DNA from: Condylostoma magnum
Lineage: Eukaryota; Ciliophora; Heterotrichea; Heterotrichida; Condylostomatidae
Length of the DNA: 22,169 nucleotides
Assembly: GCA_920105805.1 (NCBI GenBank)
Contig: CAKKTI010000302.1
Location: 1-22,169, forward strand
Direction: 5' to 3'
Shown: positions 10,422-20,060 of the stretch, in pieces
Layout: the number at the start of each line of letters is the position of its first letter
How positions within the stretch are numbered: the first letter of the stretch is position 1
Program-made: the position numbers and the translations under genes
The notes under the pieces: generated by a model
Told to the model about the DNA's origin: nothing
Seen by the model: only the letters and a program-made list of their open reading frames with translations
Database searches by the model: none

Positions 10422-12914
10422 CTATCTAGCAGATATAAGATCTTTTGATAAAACAGGCCGATTCTCTTTTAATGTAAATCCTCTTGACTTGAGATAATCG
10501 ACTAATTCTAAGCTGGGAGTTGGCTCATCACGCGAACTTGGCCGTTATCTAGCAGTATTCAATCGATAACTTGAAGCATTTCTTAAGGTAGATCTAGATC
10601 GATTAGATTTCTCCAGTATAGCATTCATTACCAAACTTTCAGCCTCTCCTGGGAGTATTTTATCGATTCTTTATGAGATATCAGGTGTTTATGATCTGAA
10701 TGATGCTACACTTTATGATTACACTTTTTTATCAGGCTTATCTTACTATATTTGTTTGATTCCATTTAAAAACTGCTTTTTGAGATGTTAAAGCATATCA
10801 AAGCTTTTTTCAAGGTTTGATACTCTATCATCTAATTTCGTATATTCTGTAAAAAGGGGCTTATTTGTTAACTTTACCGATGAGCTTTGCATACTTTTAA
10901 TCTATTTTTCTATATTTTTTATCTAACTGCATTACTTCCAGTACATTTCATCCATAGAATTTATCGGGTTTTACTCAAACTCACTTACTCGAGTTGATAT
11001 ACTGTCATTAAACTACTTCTAAAAGCTTTGGAACTTTTTAAAACACTTGTGAATAGCTGGTATTTTAGAAATCCGGGTATTATTAACATTATGAAAATCA
11101 CTGCTTAACTTACTCATTTATTCTTAGTTCTATTAAATCTATGATTATAATTATTCCTACTTATTAATAAAAGCTTCTAGTTTCTTCTGCATTTAATTAA
11201 TTTTCTTATTTTGATTATTCCTTACAAGCTTAAATTAATTATCAAGCTCTTGTAATTCCTTTAGGTCTATTTTTGATGGTTGCTCGCAACACTTATTTTT
11301 TTCTAATTTATGCATCCTTTAATCAAGCTAATCTAAAAACTATTAAGGAGGTGTTAAGTGTTTCAACTACTACAGATCACTATCAATATTTTCCTATACC
11401 CTTCAGTTTTACTCCGACTACATCTCTAATTTCAGTACTCTTTCTCCGAACTTATCAAAATTTCCACACATTATCTTCTCTAAATCACTTACAGCCTTTT
11501 GCAGCATTCCAACATTCTAAATAAGCTATACCACTTAATGATCGTCAGACTTATCAAAAGACATGCATTTTCCAGTTTACTACAGATTAGTTCTATCCTA
11601 GAACGGTGCTTCTTATCTTTACGGTGATTCGAATCTATTAAGTCCTTTGCACCTGCTGCTTGGTGCATAGGTGATAAACTGAGGAGTATCAGCAGTGATT
11701 GTGTTTAAAAACTCAGGTAGGACCCTTGAGTTTATTTTACTCCTTTATAGTTTTGGTACTGGAGACTCTGACATTGATTCCATTGGCGAGATTTTATTAT
11801 CTGATCAAGTCATTACATCCAGGCTGGAAATAATGCTGTCATCTTGTCTAATAGACCTCATAGGCGATAGTGATTACTTAGCTTGAATGAGGGATTCTAT
11901 ATCAGATGTTATTAATTGTTAACGTTCTTTGTTTATGCCTTCGTTTTGCTGTATTCATAAATTAGCTCTTAAAGCCCGGCAGATTCCTTGTAATGGACTT
12001 GTTGCTGGAACCTCGTTTCATTTTATATTTGAAGATTCTATTGAGACTAAGTTTTTGTTATGTTTTACTAATGCTTTTTCTAGTTCTATTAATTATAGAT
12101 TGCATTATGTGTCTAGATCTATTCCTATTGTGTTTAGAGAGCTATAACGAAGACACCCAGCGAGCTTTAGGATAATAGCTTCTTGTTTGGTTAGGTGTCC
12201 AGAGGGATTTTCTTTTATAGGAGCTGATCCTTTAAATTAAATACCTTTCATATACAGATATTTCAAGGTTTTGTTGTAAGTAAGTACATCGATTATTGAT
12301 GAAAAGGCACTGAAATGTAAAGGATTGTAGGATAGAGATAACTTTTGTAGAAACTAGTTTTTATGTAGCTGTTTTGACAAGTCTGTCTTTTGAAGCTTAT
12401 TATGATCTAAAATGAGAGTTTATAAAGAAGTGTTTGCTTATACAAGATCTTAAATTACACTAGATATTTTATCATTAATTCTGAGTAAATTTTACTTGTT
12501 ATTGGTTAAATCTAAATGTTAAATTGTATCAGATTTTGAAATTTATAATAGGAAATTTTTTAGTCCATTTACATCTAGATAATCATTAGAAGTTAGAACT
12601 ACTTTTCTAATTGATGTATTATTTGCAAGGCCAACACCTAGGCAATAAAAACTGTCTTTTGAAATTTTCTAGCCTTAAATGTTTATTTCAACTAAATTCT
12701 GCCAATTCTCCATAACTAAGCCGCTTAAAGCCTAGAAATCTACAGTGTTCTAGTTAAAACTCACCAGTGCTCGGCCTGCATATGCCGGATTAACCATTAT
12801 ATAAGATTATCTGTTATGTAAGGCTTCTAATGTTTCTTGTAATGGTTCTATTTCTAGATCGTTACAATGTTTCTAGTTAAAAATTACTAAGTAGGATTAC
12901 TCTGGGTTTTCCAT
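10422..12914 (-). CDS. leucine-rich-repeat protein with C-terminal coiled coil
   Basis: 830 residues, starting MENPEQSYLVIFN. Residues of about 60-230 carry RI-type leucine-rich repeats (VVLTSNDYLDVNGLKNFL, HLDLTNNKQNLL, LILDHNKLQ, KLSLSYNPLHFSAF, YLYMKGIQFKG). A Ser/Pro-rich linker with probable disorder follows. A long coiled-coil region lies at about 470-720 (AVSDLEKIM, LQELDNQFKLV, RVSNLEKSFDML). The tail is basic and Ser/Arg-rich. Centrosome and cilium proteins often have this architecture, so a scaffold role is a reasonable but unproven inference. About four TGA codons encode Trp (for example IKWNEV and ANLWIQ). The stop is TAG TAA (10424 down to 10419), about 33 codons after the last sense TAA. 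It is divergent from the small gene at 12959, with 44 bp between starts. Confidence 0.85.
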
Positions 12915-12958
12915 ATTTTAGAAATTTTAAATTTTTCAAAGGTTATTTTACCGATTGA

Positions 12959-13297
12959 ATGTTTATAGGAAATGGTTAATAGGGCAGTTAATTTATTAGG
13001 AGAATTGCTTTAAGGCTTATGAGTATTTAGAAAGGAGGAAGTTTATTAGGAACCAATTCTGTATTAAAATACGAGAAAGAATATGTTAATTATACAAAGT
13101 CGCTAGTTTTATGAAAATTGTAATGGGGAGATTGAATAATGTTCTAGTTTTACACAACTTTGTTCTTTTATTAAATATATGCATTTTTAACATTTAACCA
13201 ATTGCTCTTTAGATAAGACTAGTTTTATTTGATTTTTAAAGATCTACTCTCAAATTTATTATTATTCATTCAAATATCTCAAGTACTTACAAATTAG
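12959..13297 (+). CDS. hypothetical small membrane-type protein
   Basis: 112 residues from ATG to TAG 13295-13297, read with TAA/TAG as Gln and TGA as Trp. The N-terminus is basic (FIRRIALRLMSIQKGGSLLG), followed by SVLKYEKEYVNYTKSL, LVLWKLQWGDWIMFQFY and a long aromatic/hydrophobic stretch (FFYQIYAFLTFNQLLF) that could span a membrane. The basic start followed by a Trp-rich middle is reminiscent of small mitochondrial inner-membrane proteins, but I recognise no family. It fits neatly between the LRR start (44 bp upstream) and the K+ channel start (43 bp downstream). It has no homology support. Confidence 0.45.
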
Positions 13298-13340
13298 AAT
13301 ATAATCTATATTAACAATACATTCATTCAAAACTTATAAA

Positions 13341-15176
13341 ATGTCTGAATCAGGCAGAACAATTGACGAAGAATTTTCTTAATAAAGTAAGTTTTTTATA
13401 AGTAGTATAAACATAGTATAAAACACCAAAGATTAAAAATTACGAGATTCCCCGGAGTTTGCCCATGTTAAATGTATTGTATTTCCAGATGATTGGCAAT
13501 TTGAATGGTGGAATATATTTATTTCCTGTCTTTTGTTATACACTGCCACTATAACTCCATACCGTATAGCTGTATTTGACGAAGACACATTAGAGTGGAT
13601 GATTACTGATATTCTCATAGACTCCTTATTTTTCTTAGATGTAATAATCAACTGTTACCTGGCATTTTATGATGAAAATATGAATTTAGTAGTTTCCCAT
13701 AAAAGAATAATGATGAATTATATAAAAGGATGACTTATTCCAGATTTAGTAGCTTGTCTTCCTTTGTAGCTTTTAAGTTAAGGTGACAGTGATTATTCTA
13801 ATCTGATCAGGGTAGCTAAGCTTCCAAAACTATACAGAATGATTAAATTAGCCAAACTTTTAAGACTTTTGAAAGTGGTAAAATCTAAAAGCAGGATTCT
13901 AAGATATATGAACAGTTTCTTATAAATTTCCCTTATACTAGAAAGAATTCTACTGTTTATTTTGACATTTTTCTTACTAATCCATCTTCTAGCATGTATT
14001 TGAATCTTCACTGGAAATATAGAGGTTTTTAGTAGCTACTAAAACTGGATTACATAGGGAGGATATTTAGATGAGGAGAATGGAGTTTTATACTTATACG
14101 GAATTTACTGAGCCATAACAACTCTTACTACAGTAGGATATGGAGATATAAGAGCATTTAACGACAGCGAGGAAATACTAGCCTGTATTGTAATGATTAT
14201 AGGAATTATAATATACTCCGTCATGATAGGCTCTTTTACTAATATGATTACCAGCCTTGATTCAAAAAACGCAGAACTTAATAGAAAACTTAATATTTTG
14301 CAGTAATTACACTATTAGTATCAATTCCCTAAACATTTCATAAAAAAGATACAAAACTCATTGGAATATAAACACAAAGAAAGCAGTTAGGAAGTTGAGA
14401 ATTTAGTAAATGAATTCCCAGAGAATCTAAAAAACCAGCTGCTTTTAGTAATCTATGATAAACTTATAAGTGATAATGCTTTCTTTAAGAACAAAACGGC
14501 AGCTTTCAAGGCATCTGTTGTCTAATATGTAACTCCGTTTAAAATAGATGAGAACTAGTATATATTTAGAACTGGAGACTCAGCTAATGAGATGTATTTT
14601 ATTATTAAAGGGAGAGTTTTATTTGAAATAAATGACTTTGACAATGTAATACCGATAAAATAAGTAGAAGAAAACTATTATTTTGGAGAAATAGATCTTT
14701 TTATAGGGGAAGATAGTATAAGATAGCATTGTGTCAAAGCAATAGATTAAACAAAACTGTTAGCACTGTCAAAATAAAGCTTAACTAATCTAATTCATTA
14801 ATTTAGTGAATAAGGAACTGATATACTATTAAGAGCAGAAGCAAGATAACGGAGATTTAAAGAACAGATAAAAGAGTGTTTAAATAAAAGCAGAAGAGAT
14901 AGGTTAGGCAATTATTCAAGTATCCCTGAGGATGAATTAGAATATGATCCTAATAGAATAAATGAAATAGAGCATGAAATTAGTAATGCATCGGATCATG
15001 CTGCTGGTAAATCGTGGAATTGGAGGTCTAAGGTCAGTAAAAATAAAAAGTTCTACAATTTAATCAGCTAATTGGCAGGAATTAAGAAAGCAACACCTTT
15101 TGATATTGATAGTAGAATGAATCATGTAGAGAAGCAGTTTTCAGAGATAAAGGGAATGATACAGAGTTTGTTATAA
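13341..15176 (+). CDS. voltage-gated K+ channel with cyclic-nucleotide-binding domain
   Basis: About 611 residues of the EAG/HCN/CNG superfamily. Six spans: S1 near 50-75, S2 about 95-120, S3 around KGWLIPDLVACLPLQLL. S4 has basic residues every third position (RVAKLPKLYRMIKLAKLLRL). S5 is ILLFILTFFLLIHLLACIWI. The pore contains TTLTTVGYGD at 260-269, the K+ selectivity filter. S6 is followed by a linker and a CNB domain at about 390-500 (FRTGDSANEMYFIIKGRV, then YYFGEIDLFIGEDSIRQ with the phosphate-cassette FGE and Arg). It gates K+ across plasma or ciliary membrane and is probably tuned by cAMP/cGMP. TGA encodes Trp at KGWLI and CIWIF. The end is taken at TAA 15174-15176; TAA 15192-15194 (adding QAKKKK) is the alternative. 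Confidence 0.92.
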
Positions 15177-15256
15177 GCGAAAAAGAAGAAATAAAATTTA
15201 TTATAGGGTTAGTTTTTGGGGTATATTAAATAGGGTTTTATTGTTAAATTCATATT

Positions 15257-15409
15257 ATGAAGCATATTCAATTATACTTTGCGTGTTTGTTAGGATGACA
15301 TAACAATCTATATAAGCTGGAGTTTGATGCACATAGTAAAAAAATAAAAAGGGTCATAACAACTTTAAGTATAGCCATATTAAGTCTTTTATTAAACTTA
15401 AACATATAA
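15257..15409 (+). CDS. possible micro-ORF with one hydrophobic segment
   Basis: A 50-codon reading frame (MKHIQLYFACLLGWHNNLYK..., ending in ITTLSIAILSLLLNLNI, TAA) inside the otherwise empty spacer after the K+ channel. The C-terminal hydrophobic stretch could be a tail anchor. The Trp is a TGA codon. Length and AT bias make chance a real possibility. The rest of 15177-15472 shows no feature beyond A/T tracts. Confidence 0.25.
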
Positions 15410-15472
15410 ACAATATATAGATTTTAATCTTTTACTTATACTCTTAATAATCTTTTAACTTTTACAATATAA

Positions 15473-18235
15473 ATGGATAATAAGATTGTTTTATAGTCTT
15501 AGGATTAAAACCTGTCACCTCAATACTTCAGAACGTTTGGAACTTCTACACAGTTTACAGCTACTAGAAATGGAAAATCAGCTATTCTTAATAATAAATT
15601 CTCAAGTAAGAGGATATTAAATGGAAATAAAAGTTGTACAGCTATCAAAATAAAATCATAAAAGGTATCCAGTCACAGGAGTCCTAAATATTAATCAGAA
15701 ATAAAAAAGACTTAAAATAAAGTGAAAATACAATAGAAACAAAAATAGGAGGAGTAATAGAAAAAAGTATGATAGTAAAAGCTTTTAGATAAATTTAACA
15801 AAGAAGTGAGATAAAAGAATAAGAAAGCTGTGAAAAAGAAAGGTTAAAAACTCAAAAAGGCTAATTAATAAACAGTCATCAACTCTCCGAAATTCCCATA
15901 GAAATAAAACGTTAAACGGACTCTAAATAAGCATATTTCCCCAACAAGATAAAATAAGCTAAAGAAAAACAAATGTGATACTAATGCTTAATAAAATAAA
16001 GTATAAACAACAGAGAAACAATCTAATAAAATGTAAAGAGGAAGAAAATAAATGACAACTTTGAGTAAGAATTAATAGCTGAAATTGGCATAAAAAGCTA
16101 TTTAAAATAAAGAAGAATAAAGATAATAGAATTTATACAATTTAGAATAGCAACGAATTAAATCAATTAATAAAAATTTGAAATCTAATAGTAAAATACA
16201 CTAAAAGGTAAAAAGACAATAAAAATCATAAATCCATTTAAAAAGAGAAGATTAAAAGAATAAAGTAATATAAAACAATTCATACATGAATATAATTAAA
16301 TTAAAAAAGATGTTTTGATTTTTTTAAAGATGATAGAAGAATTTCATGAGATATAGTTTTAATTAAATAGCAAATACTAGAATAAATCCATATAGAATGG
16401 AGTTCAAAAGTCCAAAAGTTAATAGCAATTTAATGTGAGATTAAGATATAGTAAAACACGAGTTGAAATAAAACTGTATGCTAATTGATATAAAAAGTTT
16501 GGTATTCTCTGAAGATAGTTAATCAAATTAAAGCTCGTTTCTTTTATAAAATTAGAACTAAACACAATAAAATTTATAGCAAAAAACATAAGAAATATCT
16601 CAATTGAATTAAAGCTCAGATGATGATTGAAAAAGCTCTTTAATAGAATCTTTAGATAAATAATTAGAATAGTAGAATAATTATAGTTAATCATCTTCAA
16701 ACTAACAACTAGATTGAATTGATGAATTTTAATTAGTAAATAATGAAAGTGAATAAGAAAGCTAATAAGTATCATTGAATGAATCATCAGAATATGATAC
16801 AGAACAAATGACTTAAAATGACTAAAGTAATCAGTAAACATTGATATAAGAAGTTTCATTAGGCTTCACTGTATTGATAAAACCAATTGATTAAATAGCT
16901 AATGATATGTAATAACTAAGTTTTAATTTTGATAAACGCCTAACATCATATAACTTAGAAGAAGACTAAGATGTTTCCTCAGATTAAACTGATTTTGAGC
17001 AAATAAGAGAAGATATGAACTAAAGGGACACTTTAAGCGATAATTCTATGGATCAACCTTTAAATTGTAAAGAATTAGAATCAAATGATATCGAGGAAAT
17101 ATTGAAAAAGGAAGGATTGAATCAATAATCTTTAGAACTGTATAATACCAATGAATTACTTAATTCCGATCAAATTTTCAACCTTGCCTAAAGTAACGAT
17201 TTACTTTAATCTGAAGATATATTTAGAATAGCTGATTAGTATCCTGATTTCATTAATAGTACAGATTTATTGTAATCTTAGGATATTCAAAACATTGTTA
17301 ATAATTTAGATTCTGAGTAATAAATAGATTAATAATTTGAACTTTTTAATGTAGATGATAAAGAAGATAAAACTCCAGAATAGTTAGATAAAATCCTTGA
17401 TAATTAGATACAAGTAAATGAGAAGTTTAATGAAAAATTACCTAAAAGTGATAGTTAATATCGTAAGTATTAAATACTATTTGAAGACTAAGAATAGTAA
17501 TGCCAAATACTAAGCTAAATAATTGATGAAGAGATTTAATTGTATCTTATAATAGGTAAGACTATTCCCCCAGCAGAAGTTGATCCTACTTTTGATTTTA
17601 CTTAAGATTATCTGTAGGTAATGCATTAGTATATTAAAGAAGACAAATACAACTTCCTTTAATTATTTAATTCGCCTTTACCTTAAGACTCCCTATAATC
17701 TCTCTAATACATATAATAAACTCCATTAGGATCAATTAAGAAAGTAAACAATTTAGAAGTAATAATTCCAATTGAAATAAATGAACAATTCATTTTATAT
17801 TACTGTGGAGATGATTAATTTTACAAAAGACTTTACATTTAGATGCTATTCGATGTACTAAACGAAGCTTTAAATATAATAAGACCATTTGGAATATTAG
17901 GGGAGCCAGAAGAATGATCTTTTAGAAGTAATGTATATTCATAATAATATTCCCTTAAAGCAATTTTTAATGAAGTAAATAAAAAGCTATGAAATTGATA
18001 GTCAATTTAATTGGGATATATTCCAAATCACTCTACTTTGCAGCAAAATGGAATCATTAATTAAGCAGCACTGGACAATAAGCGAGAGAATGCATTATAA
18101 AATTTACTGCATCAGGATGCACAAAATAGCTTGGAAAATTGGACTGTATATGAGGAAGAAGAAATGCAAACTGTGATTAATCTTGGAGAATTAGTTCTAG
18201 ACTCCATGATTGAAGATATAATTAACTTAATATAA
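15473..18235 (+). CDS. large Gln-rich, charge-polarised protein with conserved-looking C-terminal domain
   Basis: 920 residues from ATG to TAA 18233-18235, with a very high density of TAA/TAG (Gln) codons. The first third is Lys/Gln/Asn-rich and strongly basic; the middle is Ser/Asp/Glu-rich and acidic; both look disordered. The last about 200 residues look folded: EVIIPIEINEQFILYYC, QMLFDVLNEALNIIRPFG, EPEEWSF, LKAIFNEVNKKLWNWQ, then WTVYEEEEMQTVINLGELVL and DSMIEDIINLIQ. That pattern of a 'vNeaL' helix, a Trp segment, and a terminal E..V..gELVlDsmI..i helix resembles the DUF4378-type / CEP350-like C-terminal domain, which would suggest a microtubule or centriole scaffold. This is weak, from pattern only. 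TGA gives Trp at EEWSF and KLWNW. The last 50 codons use CAA/CAG rather than TAA/TAG. Confidence 0.78.
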
Positions 18236-18278
18236 TTCTTACTCTATATAATCCATCTTTTTAGGGGAATAAATAAAA

Positions 18279-20048
18279 ATGAGCTTAGATACAATAAAAG
18301 ACAAAAACCACTAAAACGAAGTAATACTAGAATGAAGCCACGTTTAAGTAGAACAGCCAGCATCCCGCAAACAAGAAGCCAAGCGAATTCTTACCGATGC
18401 AAACGGCTATGTGAGATCAGGTGAATTTTTAGCAGTAATGGGCCCATCAGGTGCGGGCAAAACAACCCTTCTATACGCCTTATCCTAAAAGCAATTATCC
18501 CCTCTTAAAATGACCTCTGGTACAATAAAACTTAATAGCAGGCAAACAAGTGATATAAAATTCAAGCAGATCTGTGGCTATGTCCCTCAATAAGACATTC
18601 TACTGCCAGTGCTGACCCCAAGGGAGTGTTTACGTATTGCAGCTGATATTACACTGAATCTAACCCCTGAGGAGAAGAGCAGGGCAGTAGAAAAGCTGTT
18701 AAATCGACTTAAGATACAATCATGCTCAGATACTAGAGTTGGGAGTGACGTGGTAAAGGGAGTCTCTGGAGGAGAGAGGAAACGAACTTCAATTGGAGTG
18801 GAACTTATAGCAAATCCCTCTGTACTATTCGTAGATGAGCCGACAACAGGCCTTGACTCACATACCGCGTTGTCTATTGTACAATTAATGAATTAAATAG
18901 CTAAAAACGCTGGAATTTTGGTAGTTTCAACGATTCACCAGCCAAGTTCCAAAATATTTGAAAATTTTGATAGAATTTTGTTATTGTCTAAAGGAAAAAC
19001 AGTGTATTTTGGCAGGGCTTATAACTCGATTTAATTTTTCGATTAACTAGGCTTTCCAGTGCCTCAAAACTACAACCCAGCTGATCATTACTTAAGAGTG
19101 TTAAGTGAGGACATGGATGACCAGCAACTAATACAGCGTATTAACAAGTTTAACCAGTCTTTCTAGCAAACCTTTACTATGCCGCCAGTTGAGAAACTAG
19201 AGCTTCCTTCTCAATGCACGAATGGTCGTTGGCCAATAATTTTTAAAGCTCTTCTATACAGAGCTACTCTTAACTGGCTGAGAAATCCTTTTCTTTACAA
19301 AGCTAAGGTCCTAAAGCTGATAATAAACATAGTAGTAGGTGTGGCTTTATTCTGGGATCTGGGTACAAGTAACGTTATAAGTGTATAGGACAGATACGGT
19401 GCAATTTACTGGCTGGTGTTTACCCCAGTTGCAGAGTCGATTCTAGGCTGTGTGTTAACCTGTAATTTTTACTTAGTTTTAAATGACAAGGAGTTATTCT
19501 CGCGAGAATACAGCGGCAGAAGATACAACGCTCTTTAGTTCTACTTCGCCTACTCCATCGCTGAGTTTCCCGTTGAGATACTGTGCAACATAGCCACAGT
19601 GGTTATAGCTTATTATCCTTTGCGAATTAATGACAGGGCCGCTGCTTTCTTTAAAATTCTCTTTTTGATTACTCTAGGAGGGTCTGCTGGGAGCAGTCTA
19701 GGTATTCTTATAAGTGTAATTTCTTCAACAGTCGACGTCGCAGTTGCCCTAATCAACCCAATGCTTATACCTTTCATACTGAGTACAGGGCTGTTGTTTA
19801 ACAATAACTCAATTCCAGACTGGTATATCTTCAAGTACTTCAACCCCATGCGTTATATGTACTCCGGAGTAGCACATGTTATGTTTGACGATCTACAGGA
19901 CATGAGCTCTACACTAGAGGATGAGGCTATTAGTGAAATGCATCTACCAACCGACTACTGGGAAAGTGTGTATGCTGTGTTAGGGATTTTGGTAGCATTA
20001 AGACTATTAGCAGCTGTGCTGTTAGTATTGCTTAGTAGGAAGCTTTAG
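18279..20048 (+). CDS. ABCG-family (White/PDR-type) half-transporter
   Basis: 589 residues with the ABCG order, nucleotide-binding domain first and membrane domain second. Walker A GPSGAGKT lies at 55-62, and the Q-loop is [19 protein letters not shown] (second Gln TAA). The signature is VSGGERKR at 162-169, Walker [14 protein letters not shown] from 182, and the H-loop is IHQPSS with His 220. After a linker comes the TMD (about 320-589): [63 protein letters not shown]. The length suits a half-transporter working as a dimer; the cargo (lipid, sterol or xenobiotic) is unknown. One TGA (LEWSHV, near the start) encodes Trp; later Trp codons are TGG. The last sense TAG is residue 420, and 169 stop-free codons precede TAG 20046-20048. 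Confidence 0.95.
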
Positions 20049-20060
20049 TTTTTAATTTTA
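20049..20060. other. 12-bp convergent intergenic gap
   Basis: Only 12 A/T bases separate the ABCG stop (TAG) from the stop of the opposite-strand helicase (TAG on the minus strand). Both 3' UTRs must therefore overlap the neighbouring coding sequence or be almost absent. Confidence 0.8.

Noticed and set aside
11273-12175. Several plus-strand ORFs of 60-83 codons
   Set aside because: Antisense shadows of the 830-residue LRR/coiled-coil gene on the minus strand, which is continuous through this region.
13387-13402. 16-nt GT..AG string near the K+ channel start as an intron
   Set aside because: Removal would shift the frame relative to the only available upstream ATG (13341).
16419-16859. Minus-strand 146-codon hydrophobic ORF
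   Set aside because: Antisense shadow of the Gln/Asn-rich gene at 15473-18235; AT-rich antisense of TAA-rich coding sequence naturally yields long Leu/Phe/Ile-rich frames.
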